From Gammaproteobacteria bacterium (lineage in GTDB: Bacteria; Pseudomonadota; Gammaproteobacteria; UBA6002), in the NCBI GenBank assembly GCA_013697705.1, contig JACCWJ010000027.1, positions 1 to 64,000 on the forward strand: a DNA stretch of 64,000 nt, read 5' to 3'. Position numbers and translations under genes: made by a program. This document shows positions 38,092-48,914 of this stretch, in pieces; position 1 is the first letter of the stretch; every line of letters starts with the position of its first letter. Below the pieces are notes generated by a model. That model saw nothing but the letters and a program-made list of their open reading frames with translations. It was not told the origin of the DNA and made no database searches.

Positions 38092-39537
38092 TTACTCCAA
38101 AATATCCTTCATAATTTCTTCATTACGGCCATACAAGTCGTCAAAACGTTCGATATCATCCTCGCCCAGATATTCTCCAATCTGTACTTCTATGATTTCT
38201 AAAAGGGTATTAGAAAAGTTGGAAAGCCTATGCTTGGCTCCCTGAGGAATATAGGTCGATTGCGAAGAATAAAGCACGAGGTGCTCATCTCCATTAATGA
38301 TAGTGGCAGTTCCGCTTACTACAACCCAATGTTCTGAACGATATTTATGACGCTGTAGCGACAAACTGCAACCCTCCTTTACTATCAGCCGTTTTACCTT
38401 GTAGTTAGGGAGGTCAATCAGCAATTCATATGCGCCCCAAGGACGATAGACATTATAGTGTGATGAAGCCTCGACTCTATTATTAATAGTGAGGCGCTCT
38501 ACAATTTTTTTGATTTCTTGGCTCTGATCTTTGCGAGCTATTAAAATAGAGTCTCGTGTTTCTACAATAATACAGTCTTCCACACCTACTGCAGCTACAA
38601 GCCGGTGGGAACTCTTAATATAACAACCCTTCGTCCCCTCCGTTATTACATCGCCCTCAATGACATTGCCATCCTCATTTTTGGTCTTTAGATCATAGAT
38701 GGATGACCATGACCCTATATCTGACCAAATAGCATCCACGGGAATGACGACGGCTGATTGCGTTTTCTCCATAACCGCATAGTCTATGGATAAAGAGGGG
38801 CACGCAGAAAAGCTTGGATGAATATAAATCACTCCCGACTTTTCGTTTTGTTTTTCGTAACTTTTTGAGCAGATAGCAAAAATTTCAGGCGAATGTTCTT
38901 GCAGCTCAGCCAGATAAGCACTAGCACTGAACAAAAACATACCTGAGTTCCACAAACAATTTTTTTCTTTATAATAGAGCTCAGCTAATTTCTTTTCAGG
39001 CTTTTCAATGAACTCTGCTACCTTGAATGCTTTCTGGTCTAATAGCCCCTCGCGCAACCGAATATAGCCATAACCTGTTTCCGGCGCTTTAGGCACGATG
39101 CCAAAAGTAACCAAGTAGTTATCGTTGGCTAAAGATTCAGCCGTACGCACCTTCTCTATAAAGTCATTCTCATTTTCAAAACTAAGATAATGATCGGCGG
39201 GCATAACAAAAAGTAGTGCATTTTCATCCTTCTTTCTCGCTTCAAGAGCGCAGAATGCAATCGCTGGGGCAGTATTCCTGGCAACAGGTTCGATAATGAA
39301 TTTTGCAGAGTTAATGCCAATGTGCTTTGTCTGTTCTGTGACCTGAAAATGATATTCTTTGTTATAGATAATAATTGGCGGCAAGGCTGAAATTTTGTTG
39401 CAACGCAGTAGAGTTTCTTGCAGAAGTGTATGATCTCCCACAATATTCAAAAGTTGCTTGGGTGACGAAGAACGAGAAAGCGGCCATAGTCGACTTCCTG
39501 TCCCGCCCGCAAGCACAACGGGTGTTATAGTATCCAT
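38092..39537 (-). CDS. manC: Mannose-1-phosphate guanylyltransferase / mannose-6-phosphate isomerase
   Basis: A 481-aa bifunctional enzyme (type II PMI/GMP) that makes GDP-mannose. The nucleotidyltransferase signature VLAGGTGSRLWPLSRSSSPKQLL region is at residues about 8-30, the sugar-binding FIEKPEK and WNSGMFLF follow, and a cupin isomerase domain is at about 345-470 (RPWGAYE, QRHKYRSEHWVVVSG). I chose the ATG at 39537 for its AGGGA site; a 13-residue longer frame exists. It feeds Gmd and the mannose-type glycosyltransferases of this island. Confidence 0.93.
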   Translation of the reverse strand: MDTITPVVLAGGTGSRLWPLSRSSSPKQLLNIVGDHTLLQETLLRCNKISALPPIIIYNKEYHFQVTEQTKHIGINSAKFIIEPVARNTAPAIAFCALEARKKDENALLFVMPADHYLSFENENDFIEKVRTAESLANDNYLVTFGIVPKAPETGYGYIRLREGLLDQKAFKVAEFIEKPEKKLAELYYKEKNCLWNSGMFLFSASAYLAELQEHSPEIFAICSKSYEKQNEKSGVIYIHPSFSACPSLSIDYAVMEKTQSAVVIPVDAIWSDIGSWSSIYDLKTKNEDGNVIEGDVITEGTKGCYIKSSHRLVAAVGVEDCIIVETRDSILIARKDQSQEIKKIVERLTINNRVEASSHYNVYRPWGAYELLIDLPNYKVKRLIVKEGCSLSLQRHKYRSEHWVVVSGTATIINGDEHLVLYSSQSTYIPQGAKHRLSNFSNTLLEIIEVQIGEYLGEDDIERFDDLYGRNEEIMKDILE

Positions 39538-39619
39538 ATTTATCATCCCTAATAAAACAGTCATGGGCAAACCCAAAACATGGGGAAGTGTAACAAAAAT
39601 ATTTTTTTATACAAAAGGA

Positions 39620-40000
39620 TTATTGATTAGAGGACTCCTTTTTCTCTAATTCTTTTGCACTACGAACCTCCACATAATGTAAGAACCATACTTGAGCGAT
39701 GAGGATAAATAATGCGCAACTCGCCAAAACAAACATCAGGGCAAAGTGATTATTTTTGATATTAAGAAATATTTGATCTGAAGCAATATTGGCTCCCAAA
39801 AAGCCAAACACCGCTCCCACGTAGAGTTTAAAAAATTTAACGTGGGGCATAAGAATAATGATGCCTAAGATGCCAATAATTGTTCTTTCACTTCTACAAT
39901 AAATACATTCTTCCACAAGCCCTGTGAGATCTAAGGCCCAAGTGGTCACGCTAATTAAGATGGAAATAAGACCGACGGTAATGATGAGTTTTGTTCCCAT
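39620..40000 (-). CDS. Small membrane protein with CxxC motif
   Basis: A 126-aa inner-membrane protein with four hydrophobic segments and a short charged cytoplasmic tail (AKELEKKESSNQ). After the first helix it has LVEECIYCRSERTIIG, a CxxC followed by Arg, near the periplasmic face, reminiscent of disulfide-exchange proteins such as DsbB, but I cannot assign it to that family. It is preceded by an AAGGTAGAG site. It may be co-transcribed with manC (83-bp gap). Confidence 0.7.
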   Translation of the reverse strand: MGTKLIITVGLISILISVTTWALDLTGLVEECIYCRSERTIIGILGIIILMPHVKFFKLYVGAVFGFLGANIASDQIFLNIKNNHFALMFVLASCALFILIAQVWFLHYVEVRSAKELEKKESSNQ

Positions 40001-40168
40001 AATTCTCTACCTTACGCTTCTTGCTTAGTTAAATAATAGTACAAGTTTGCAGACTTAAATTGATGCTAGCCTTAAGGCGCAGTTAAGCCTTATAACCTTA
40101 AATTACTGTATAAAATGGCCAATAATGGGTATCATTTTAGGTTATAAATAAACTTACCTGGGATTTTA

Positions 40169-43100
40169 ATGAAACTGTTCACAGAGCAAAATAACAATGG
40201 TTTACATATAGCTATAACCACTCTAAATGAAGGGGGAAACATAGCATCAATTGCTAACGCCATGCTCACTCAGCTTCAGGCTGACCCCAGAATAGCAAGT
40301 GAAATAAAAGACATCCGCAGGGAAGATAGTGTTTATAAATTATTTTTGCATTCTGCGGATGTCATCAATACAGAGATAAATTTCCTGTGGGTAGTTTACG
40401 AAGTTATGATGGCCAACAGCTTCGATGTAGAAATAAACCATGGCTCTCTCACTTCAGCTATAAGAGCTTTAAGCCGCACATACCTCTGCAATTTACCACT
40501 CAAAGGTTTAATCACCTTGCCTGAGCTAGGACAACTTGATGAACTAAATGATAAACCCCGCTATTTGCTAGAGGACTCTTTATTAAAACAGGGGCAAGTG
40601 GATAACATTGAAGCCACAAAATTACATTCACTTTTACTTTTACTTGGTGCGGTGGAGATTACAACTGAAGGAGAGGAGCAGTTAGTCATCAAAAGAATGG
40701 CGGAATGGTTATTTGTCGCTTATATGCGCAGCGTCTTTCATTGCTCCAACTTATTTGATTTAGTTGCTCCCATTAAGGCGGTAACGGCAATCCGGCAAAT
40801 GTTAATGCCACAAGAAAGTGAAACTGTTAGCATAGAGGCACAAGAAAAACTTTTTGATATGCATCATGTTAGCAATGCAATTTTTGAATATTATAATGCT
40901 CAGATTCAACGCTATGGATATGAAATACTAAAACATAGCCTTAATAAACCCGAATCTAAAGACGTCAACCATCTCTTTATGCACGCCCTTTATATTAGAA
41001 ATGATATTGCGCTATTGACTTCCTTACTGCAAAAACAATGTATGAATATTGAATACAAACTGGGTGATGAAGAAATAACATTATTGCAATTTGCATTTAA
41101 GATGAATAATCCTGAAATTGCCTGTGAACTTTTACTCCATAAAGCCAATTTATTTGCTGTCTCAAAAGAAATGGACTCGGCCCTTTATTATTTAATGCAA
41201 AATATAGCCAAAAAAAATAAAACACGCGAGCATGAGGAAGACACGCAGCAATTAGTAGATATTATATTTAGTGCTGATGGGATAACTCCAGAAAAAATAT
41301 TACAATTATATTCTCACGTTTATAAAGCTCTCCCTTTGACGCCAGAAATGCTTAGCAGATTTACGCTAGCCAATCTTCAGGCGTATATTTCAAACCCAGA
41401 GAATTTCTTGCGGCAACTGATTACTCATCCCAGTGACCCGCTGAGGTTACAAGCGTTTTGGATATTATATCAATCAGAATTCGGGCCCACCTGCGGCTCA
41501 TTCCTAATGACACAAAGCCACTCTGCCCAAGCTAATCATGACGCTATTTTGTGCTTAATGAATATGCATGCTTCTAATCTGTTTAATACGATAGGCAATC
41601 GTGCTTGGTTTACCCAAACCAATCACTCTAGTACAGTTAAAATAACGACGCATTTGGATACAATTATTGAGTCGAATAAGCCGCTAGCGTTTAGTATTTT
41701 AAAAAAATATAAATACTCCAAACATAAAATTATAACCGATTCTATCTTCGATTCCTTTTTGGAGATCCGGGTTATCAATACAGAGGCTGTCAGCAAGGAA
41801 GAAGCAAATTACTCCTTAACCTATGTGCTTGCCACATGTCCTGCACGAGAGCTAGCCTCTTTCATTAAAGAAACCAAACTGCCTGTTAGTTTAATATGTG
41901 AATATGGAAACTTAAGTCTCTTAAGAATTACAATGAGCCAAGCGAATTTAGTTAAATATTTCAGCCTTTATAAAAAGCAATCCCACCACTACAGTTCGCG
42001 TAGCGAAGAAACTGACAAATACAATTCCGCACTACAAGTAATGACCAAACGTAAGTTAACAGTTTTTGGTTCTTTTGCTGCCAAACAGGTTGAAAATGCG
42101 ATTAAAAATAATTTCAACCTTGCGCAGCGTAGTAAACAAAATCGCAAAAGACTATTTAAAAAATTACATGATGATATACCCCTCGTCTCAAAATCCATAG
42201 CAGAAAAAATTGAAACTTTCCCCCATGAATTCAATATGCGCGCTGAAGACATTCAAGCTGCAATGATTAATTTAGTCTCGAAGTTGTTAACGCTCGATTA
42301 TGATGTTATGCATGCAAGCAAGCATTCGCCCGCCGTCATCGCAAGCGGTGTAATGCTATCCAATCATGATTTAGCAAATAAATTTATTTGCCATCTAGGA
42401 AAAACTAGCTTACATGACAAAATGTTCGGCAATGATAAATACGTTTATTTTGTTATGAATACACCAAATAAACCTTTTCCTGAAAAACTGGGTACTTTTT
42501 ATGGTAATACCGTTTTTGTGCTCTCATTAATGAAATTGTTAGAGCTGGGTTATCAGCTATGGCTGAAAACCAGTGACTTATATAACTATGCCATTGGAAA
42601 AGTCCAAACGTTTACCATAGGGGAAACAAGGGTTGAATACAGTCATCATCTATCAGAAAATAAATTATCCAGTTATAGGATCACAAAATATATCGTAGAC
42701 GGTAAGGCGAGAGAGGAGAGAATAAATATTGCGGATGAATCATTTGTCAATGGAGATATTGCAGCAGGGCTTGCGTGCGTACTTACTAATCATATTCAAT
42801 TTCTCGATGCCAAAACGCAGTATGACCTCCTCATTCCATTCGCACCAGCCTATAAAAGCTTTGTTGAACAAAAAAACCCATGGTTAGATTCAGCAATACT
42901 AGACAAACAAATTCAATCTTTTCAAAATCAATCAATTAGTCAATTACATGATCTAATTCCAGCTTGTGAATTATCTATCGCAAGGGGAGTTAATTTGTCT
43001 GCTGAAGCTATTAAGTCAATACACTATATTGACCCTGAAATGGCCACAAAAAAACCTGAAATATCGCACTACTCACTCGTAAATGAGCTTTATTTAAGTA

Positions 43101-44422
43101 TTGTGCAGCAACACAGTCCAGATAAAATAATTGCCTTGATTTCCAAACATCCTAATCAGGTAAATATTCGTCATGCCCTTTTTGATATTAGCCTATTAAC
43201 AGCTTCAATGACGCATACATCTTATCCGGTCATGAAAGCGCTACTCTATCACGGCGCCTCACCACATCTGCTTTCTAAAATTAGCAAAAACTCAGCATAC
43301 TTTACGCCTTTAATAAATTCCATCCTGCTGGACGATAAACAAGCGTTTGAAATTTTGTTGTCATCCAAAGCCAATCCCAACCAAATAATTTATCTTGATA
43401 ACCATGGCAATAGCTCATCTGAATCTAACGATTCAATGAATCAACCCGTCACGGCTAAATTCATTGCTAAATTATTCGCTACCAGCCCTTACTTTGAAGA
43501 GCAATTAATAGAAGCCGCCCTTAGCGAAAAACATAGGGTCATATTTGTGGCCAGAAGCAAAGGTGAAAAAATATTATTTAGTAGGAGAGGCTCCCATCAT
43601 GTGCCGTATGGCGAATGGGTATTACCTACTATTCAAGTACAGAACATTCAATCATTAACGTTTAGCTCACTTAAAAGAGATCTGGAATTTTTGCTGGGAT
43701 ATACCTTCAATGGACCTGACCCTTTACAGTTTAACCACAGGCAAAACGTAAGACTGGATTGTATTGATTGCAGTCACCACGTAACAGTAATTGAGGTTGA
43801 TCTATCTAAATATGATGACACCATTCCTCCCTATAGTGATCACTTTGCTATGATTAAATGGTGCGATAACGCCACCGTGCACAAGGATAAAAAGATTGCC
43901 AGCCTTCCTATTCAAGAATCGCATTTATTGCTTGTTGACCCATCCTCATCGAATGTTGTCTTTGCTAAAAAGCTGCAAGCCGAATCGAATGGCCCCTATG
44001 CCTTGCATCATGCGATCATCAAAAATGACATGCTCACAGTAAAGGAACTGTTACAGCATCAAGGGTATGCAAATTGTAAGGTGACTATGCTTCATCCCGA
44101 AACCAAGGAATGGTTGCCCGGATGTACTCCATTAATTACGGCAACGCTGTATGCAAGTTCCGCCAATCACGCTGAATTGTTAGATTTACTCCTACCTCGC
44201 GGTGCAAATATTTTCATTAACAATAAAGTAGGTAAATCATTTTTTGATTACGCTCCACCCTTATTTTTGAATAGCCTTAGAAGCTGGCTCTCTAAAAACG
44301 ATAATTCTCAATTTAAATCGCTTTTTGAGGCTTCTCAGCTATTTGCTAAGGATGATGACAATAACAATAATAAACTGCAAGACAACGCAGTTGCTGCAAT
44401 TAACCAAATAAAATTAGGCTGA
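40169..44422 (+). CDS. Giant ankyrin/Nudix-like protein, paralogue 1
   Basis: A 1417-aa protein without signal peptide, closely related along its whole length to the next gene. Ankyrin-like repeats appear at about 285-330 (TLLQFAFKMNNPEIACELL) and near the C-terminus (1285-1390). A strongly conserved core at 714-800 has MHASKH (H715), NDKYVYF (Y758) and FYGNTVF (Y778), a pattern like the H-Y core of ADP-ribosyltransferase folds. Residues about 1120-1240 look like a degenerate Nudix domain (ILFSRRG, YGEWVLP, RDLEFLLG) without the catalytic glutamates. It ends in a poly-Asn/acidic tail. It is a secreted-effector candidate by architecture; activity is unproved. Confidence 0.7.
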   Translation: MKLFTEQNNNGLHIAITTLNEGGNIASIANAMLTQLQADPRIASEIKDIRREDSVYKLFLHSADVINTEINFLWVVYEVMMANSFDVEINHGSLTSAIRALSRTYLCNLPLKGLITLPELGQLDELNDKPRYLLEDSLLKQGQVDNIEATKLHSLLLLLGAVEITTEGEEQLVIKRMAEWLFVAYMRSVFHCSNLFDLVAPIKAVTAIRQMLMPQESETVSIEAQEKLFDMHHVSNAIFEYYNAQIQRYGYEILKHSLNKPESKDVNHLFMHALYIRNDIALLTSLLQKQCMNIEYKLGDEEITLLQFAFKMNNPEIACELLLHKANLFAVSKEMDSALYYLMQNIAKKNKTREHEEDTQQLVDIIFSADGITPEKILQLYSHVYKALPLTPEMLSRFTLANLQAYISNPENFLRQLITHPSDPLRLQAFWILYQSEFGPTCGSFLMTQSHSAQANHDAILCLMNMHASNLFNTIGNRAWFTQTNHSSTVKITTHLDTIIESNKPLAFSILKKYKYSKHKIITDSIFDSFLEIRVINTEAVSKEEANYSLTYVLATCPARELASFIKETKLPVSLICEYGNLSLLRITMSQANLVKYFSLYKKQSHHYSSRSEETDKYNSALQVMTKRKLTVFGSFAAKQVENAIKNNFNLAQRSKQNRKRLFKKLHDDIPLVSKSIAEKIETFPHEFNMRAEDIQAAMINLVSKLLTLDYDVMHASKHSPAVIASGVMLSNHDLANKFICHLGKTSLHDKMFGNDKYVYFVMNTPNKPFPEKLGTFYGNTVFVLSLMKLLELGYQLWLKTSDLYNYAIGKVQTFTIGETRVEYSHHLSENKLSSYRITKYIVDGKAREERINIADESFVNGDIAAGLACVLTNHIQFLDAKTQYDLLIPFAPAYKSFVEQKNPWLDSAILDKQIQSFQNQSISQLHDLIPACELSIARGVNLSAEAIKSIHYIDPEMATKKPEISHYSLVNELYLSIVQQHSPDKIIALISKHPNQVNIRHALFDISLLTASMTHTSYPVMKALLYHGASPHLLSKISKNSAYFTPLINSILLDDKQAFEILLSSKANPNQIIYLDNHGNSSSESNDSMNQPVTAKFIAKLFATSPYFEEQLIEAALSEKHRVIFVARSKGEKILFSRRGSHHVPYGEWVLPTIQVQNIQSLTFSSLKRDLEFLLGYTFNGPDPLQFNHRQNVRLDCIDCSHHVTVIEVDLSKYDDTIPPYSDHFAMIKWCDNATVHKDKKIASLPIQESHLLLVDPSSSNVVFAKKLQAESNGPYALHHAIIKNDMLTVKELLQHQGYANCKVTMLHPETKEWLPGCTPLITATLYASSANHAELLDLLLPRGANIFINNKVGKSFFDYAPPLFLNSLRSWLSKNDNSQFKSLFEASQLFAKDDDNNNNKLQDNAVAAINQIKLG

Positions 44423-44547
44423 CAGATTGATACACTATCACTAATATTTATTTTAAATTGGATTTAGTTTTTTAGACTCAAATGACTTTTTTAAATTATC
44501 CATAATGATATTCTTTTAGGTTTGACATATAATATCCGAGGACTGTA

Positions 44548-47500
44548 ATGAAGCTGCGACACAATTCAAATAATGATCATTTTACTGTTACTATATCTGC
44601 TCAAAATGCACAAGAAGACATCGTTTTCTTGGTCGAATCACTACTGGAAAAGCTTAAGGGTGAACCCAGACTCGGCAACCAGATGCATATCTACTATTGG
44701 GGAAATGATAGCTTCATAATTAGTTTTGATATCCACGATCATATTCAAACAGAACTGGATTTTCTCTGGACTCTTTATGAATTGGCAATCGCCCACAAAT
44801 TTGTTATTGAAATAAATGATGGCACTCTCGCTTCAGCGACCATTGATTTGAGCCATAAATATCTGCATGATCTAGTTGAGATACGCTTGATTACTTCTCT
44901 TGAACTCAACAACGCGAGTAATCTAGCGGTAAAACCAAGCTATGTATTAGCCGATTCTTTGTTGTCTTCTGAGCCGAACTCAACGGAAGCCACCAAATTA
45001 CATCAATTAATTATATTACTTGGAAACGCAAGTCTTACAGCTAACCAAGATGAAAGTCTTAAAACCAAGAGAATGGCAGAATGGCTATTTGCTGCTTATA
45101 TGCGCACAATTTCTCATCCAAGCTTTTTAAGCATGCCGCGTGTACATAAGTTAATTCGCAAAATCTCCCAAATGTTAACTCCGAAAGAAGACAGCCCACT
45201 TAGCTTACAAGAGCAAGAAAACCTTTTCAACATAGATAATATAAGCAACGCGATATTCGATTATTATCAAGTATGCATTAAATTGTGGGGTTATCATGAA
45301 GCTAAATTACATCTTAATAATCCAGAGTGTAGCAACATTAATGATTTATTTATGACCGCTCTTTATAAGAAAAATGACATTACCTTATTGACTAGCTTGC
45401 TTGATGAAAAATGCATAACTATTGAATACAAAGTGGGTGAAGAGAAAACCACCTTACTACAGTTTGCATTTATAATGAATAATCCTGAAATAGCATGTGA
45501 GCTTTTATCGCGCGGTGCTAATTTATTCGCCCTGTCAGATGAATTGCATTCAGTCATCTTTTATCTAATGAGAAATGCCAGAGGAACAGTTAATGACCCT
45601 AAGTTTTTTTATGACATCAAACAGCTAACTGACATCATTTTCTCGCAGAGTGCAATCACTCCTAAAAAAATATTGCAATTATGTTCTGACATTTATAGTT
45701 ACCAGCCATTACCCCCGAAGATATTACAGCAATATACACTGTCAAACCTGAAAAAATTTGTGTTAAATCCCGAAAAATTTTTGCTTAAACTCCTAAGTGA
45801 TCCTAACAATCGTTTATTACTGAAAGCAATGTGGCAATTATATGATGCAACATTTTCACTAGGCGCTAGAGCGCTACTATTTACTCTCACAATTAACCCG
45901 ACGATTAATCATCAGGCTCTTCTTGCTTTGATGAAGTTCTATCCTGACAATGTATTTCACAACGTAATCAGCCCATTGTGGCTCAAAATACATAACACCT
46001 CAAACGTCCCTACTATAATGAATTATTTTGATCGAATTATTCATCAAAATCTACGCTTTGCATTTAGTGTTTTACAAAACTATAGATACGCGAAACACGA
46101 TCTGATTAAAGAGTCTGCTTTTGTTTCGTTTTTAGAAATCCGAATTTCTGAAAAGGCATCGGAGAACCAGGCAGGGTCAAATTACAGTTTGACCTATGTT
46201 CTAGCGAAATGCTCACTATCAGAGCTAGAAAATTTTATTCACGCGGCCAAATTGCCTGTAGATTTTGTTCGATCTGAAGAAGGACTGTGTCTCATCAGAA
46301 TAAAAATGCCTTTAAATAATTTAATAAAATATCTAAAGCTTTACCAGACACCGCCCCAGGTTCCATACACACCAAAAAACAAAGATGATGCTAGGCATGC
46401 ATTACAAGTCATAACTAAACCGGCCTTATCATTTATTAGCTCTTACGCTGCTAGAAGAGTTGAACAGGCAGTAGGCAATGATTTTAAATTGATGGATTAC
46501 AGTAAAAGAATCCCCAACGAGTTACAAATAAAATTAAATGCGAATATCCCCCTAGTTGCTAAAGCTGTAGCAGCCAATATGAAATTTATCCCCACCAACC
46601 GTGAAATACAAGCCAGTGAGATAGAGTACGCATTAAAGAACTTAGTATCTGAAATGAGAAAGATAGATTTTGATCTAATGCATGCTAGCAAACACCCAAA
46701 AGCAGTCATTGATAGCGGGTTTATTTTCTCTAATCGTGATTTAGCAGAAAAAATAATTAGTCACGACGGAGGCACTAGTGCTTATGACAAAATGTTTGGC
46801 AATGATAAATATGTTTACTTTGTTATGAATACCCCAAACAAACCCTTTCCTGAAAAATTGGATACTTTTTATGGTAACACTGTTTTTGTGTTATCACTTA
46901 CAAAACTATTAGAACGCGGTTATCAATTATGGCTGAAAACAAGTGATTGGTATGGTTATCCCATACGAAAAGTTAAAACCCATACTATCGGCAATACCAC
47001 TATTGAATATAGCCATCATATCGATGATGGTTTATCCTCCTGCTACATGATTGTGAAATATAAAATAGGGGGTAACCTTCAAGAAAAAAGAATTAAAATG
47101 GTAAATGAATCATTCATCAATGGGGATATAATCACAGGCCTCGCGTCGGTGCTCATAGATCATATAAAATATCTAGATCCAGAAACTCAGTATAGCCTTT
47201 TGAGCCCATTTCTGCGTGAATATACAGAATTTGTAAGGCAGCAACATCCAAGCATGTGCCCCATCGAAGCAGAAAATACTGCGCATGAACTCCAACAACA
47301 ATCCATCAGTCAATTACATGAATTAATTCCAGCCTGCGAACTGTCTATTGCAAATCGCGTGAACTTGACGACCGATGTTATTAAACGAATAGAGTATATC
47401 GATCATTCCGTAGCAGATACACAACCTGCAATCACTTTCTATACGGCTATTAATAAAATATATGTAAGCATTGCCAAAAAACAAAGGGCTGAAAAAATAG

Positions 47501-48828
47501 TAAAACTGATCAACAAAAATCAACATATAATTAATATTCCACACGCTCTTTTTGACATTACCTTGTTAACAAAATCCATGATTCACAAAGCTTATCCTGT
47601 TATGGAATCTCTTCTTACCTCGGCGTCTGTGTTGCAACTTTCAAGGCTGAGAAAAGACTCCGGCCATTTCACTCATTTAATGAATTCAATTCTGCTGAAT
47701 GATATGAACGCCATGAATATTTTGTTGTCCTCTCATACTGACCCCAATCAGGTTATTTATGTTGATAATAATGGCAACAGCGCTTCCCAACCTTCGAGAT
47801 TATGGGACCAGCCAATCACTGCTAGCTTCATCGCAAAGTTATTTTGTTCTAGCCCTGAATTTGAACAAAAATTAGAAAATGCACGACTACCAGAAAGAAA
47901 TTTACTTGTATTTGCGCCAAGAGCCAGCATTGATTCTTGCAACAAAATATTATTAGCTAGAAAAGGCTACAAAAAAGGCCAGGATCTTCTATCGCACGGT
48001 GATTGGGTCTTACCCGCCGTCTTGGTAGATAATATTAATGATTTACAACTCCACCAATTCACTAAGAACCTTACCTATTTATTGGATGTTGATTTCGATG
48101 ACAGTATCCCAGTAAGCTTCACAATAAATTCAACCATGAAACTGGATTGTATTGATTGTACCTATAATGTGTTAGTCATGGATGTTGATCTATCAAACTA
48201 TCATCACCATATCCCCTCGCACAGTGCCCACCTTGCGCAGATAAGATGGTGCGACCAAACAGAAATTGGCGAGAAATTGCTCGATGACATTCCGATTAAA
48301 GAATCTAACACAATGCTCCTAAACCCTTCTGCCTCTCCTTCTATTGTGTGTGAAAAATGGCAATTAGATCTAAATGGCCCTTATGCATTACACCAAGCAA
48401 TTATTAAAAATGATCTGGAGAGCATTAAGCAATTGCTATCTCAAAATGTTTATTCTAATTGTAAGGTTTGCGTACTTCATCCAGAAACGAAAGCATGGTT
48501 ACCTGGATCTAGCCCCTTGATTACTGCCACACTCTATTCGAAATCAGCACATTATTCTGAACTGCTGAACCTGCTTCTTAACTATGGTGCTGACATTTTC
48601 ATTGAAAATAAATTAGGCAAAACGGTGTTGGATTATGCTTCGCCCTTATTTTTACAGGCCCTTAGGGAATGTCTAATTCAAAACAATAAATCTCACTATG
48701 AGCAATTGTTTTCTACTCCTAAGTCTGCTGTTGATGATAACAATAATAATAATCGCAAACGTCACGAGGGCAAAGATGAAGAAGAGGATGAATTAGAAAT
48801 AGTAGAATTCAAAAGAATTAAAATGTAG
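44548..48828 (+). CDS. Giant ankyrin/Nudix-like protein, paralogue 2
   Basis: A 1426-aa tandem paralogue of the preceding gene, which starts 125 bp after its stop. The same conserved core is present (MHASKH with H712, then NDKYVYF and FYGNTVF, about three-quarters identical there), as are the ankyrin-like ends. The Nudix-like region (ILLARKGYKKG, HGDWVLP) is even more degenerate, with KNLTYLLD in place of the box. The C-terminus differs: NNNNNRKRHEGKDEEEDELE then FKRIKM, an acidic block and basic clusters resembling a type IV (Dot/Icm) E-block and a nuclear localisation signal. A GAGG ribosome binding site precedes the start. Confidence 0.7.
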   Translation: MKLRHNSNNDHFTVTISAQNAQEDIVFLVESLLEKLKGEPRLGNQMHIYYWGNDSFIISFDIHDHIQTELDFLWTLYELAIAHKFVIEINDGTLASATIDLSHKYLHDLVEIRLITSLELNNASNLAVKPSYVLADSLLSSEPNSTEATKLHQLIILLGNASLTANQDESLKTKRMAEWLFAAYMRTISHPSFLSMPRVHKLIRKISQMLTPKEDSPLSLQEQENLFNIDNISNAIFDYYQVCIKLWGYHEAKLHLNNPECSNINDLFMTALYKKNDITLLTSLLDEKCITIEYKVGEEKTTLLQFAFIMNNPEIACELLSRGANLFALSDELHSVIFYLMRNARGTVNDPKFFYDIKQLTDIIFSQSAITPKKILQLCSDIYSYQPLPPKILQQYTLSNLKKFVLNPEKFLLKLLSDPNNRLLLKAMWQLYDATFSLGARALLFTLTINPTINHQALLALMKFYPDNVFHNVISPLWLKIHNTSNVPTIMNYFDRIIHQNLRFAFSVLQNYRYAKHDLIKESAFVSFLEIRISEKASENQAGSNYSLTYVLAKCSLSELENFIHAAKLPVDFVRSEEGLCLIRIKMPLNNLIKYLKLYQTPPQVPYTPKNKDDARHALQVITKPALSFISSYAARRVEQAVGNDFKLMDYSKRIPNELQIKLNANIPLVAKAVAANMKFIPTNREIQASEIEYALKNLVSEMRKIDFDLMHASKHPKAVIDSGFIFSNRDLAEKIISHDGGTSAYDKMFGNDKYVYFVMNTPNKPFPEKLDTFYGNTVFVLSLTKLLERGYQLWLKTSDWYGYPIRKVKTHTIGNTTIEYSHHIDDGLSSCYMIVKYKIGGNLQEKRIKMVNESFINGDIITGLASVLIDHIKYLDPETQYSLLSPFLREYTEFVRQQHPSMCPIEAENTAHELQQQSISQLHELIPACELSIANRVNLTTDVIKRIEYIDHSVADTQPAITFYTAINKIYVSIAKKQRAEKIVKLINKNQHIINIPHALFDITLLTKSMIHKAYPVMESLLTSASVLQLSRLRKDSGHFTHLMNSILLNDMNAMNILLSSHTDPNQVIYVDNNGNSASQPSRLWDQPITASFIAKLFCSSPEFEQKLENARLPERNLLVFAPRASIDSCNKILLARKGYKKGQDLLSHGDWVLPAVLVDNINDLQLHQFTKNLTYLLDVDFDDSIPVSFTINSTMKLDCIDCTYNVLVMDVDLSNYHHHIPSHSAHLAQIRWCDQTEIGEKLLDDIPIKESNTMLLNPSASPSIVCEKWQLDLNGPYALHQAIIKNDLESIKQLLSQNVYSNCKVCVLHPETKAWLPGSSPLITATLYSKSAHYSELLNLLLNYGADIFIENKLGKTVLDYASPLFLQALRECLIQNNKSHYEQLFSTPKSAVDDNNNNNRKRHEGKDEEEDELEIVEFKRIKM

Positions 48829-48914
48829 CCAACTGCTTGCCTCAACTTCTGTGGTTAGATCTAGAATCTTAGCCTATTATTATTATGGTTTTACACAGAA
48901 TGGAGAGTGACACC

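Noticed and set aside
40100-44548. Shared promoter-like motif (TTTTAGGTT) upstream of both giant paralogues as a specific regulator site
   Set aside because: The similarity is short and could simply be retained from the duplication; too weak to call a binding site.
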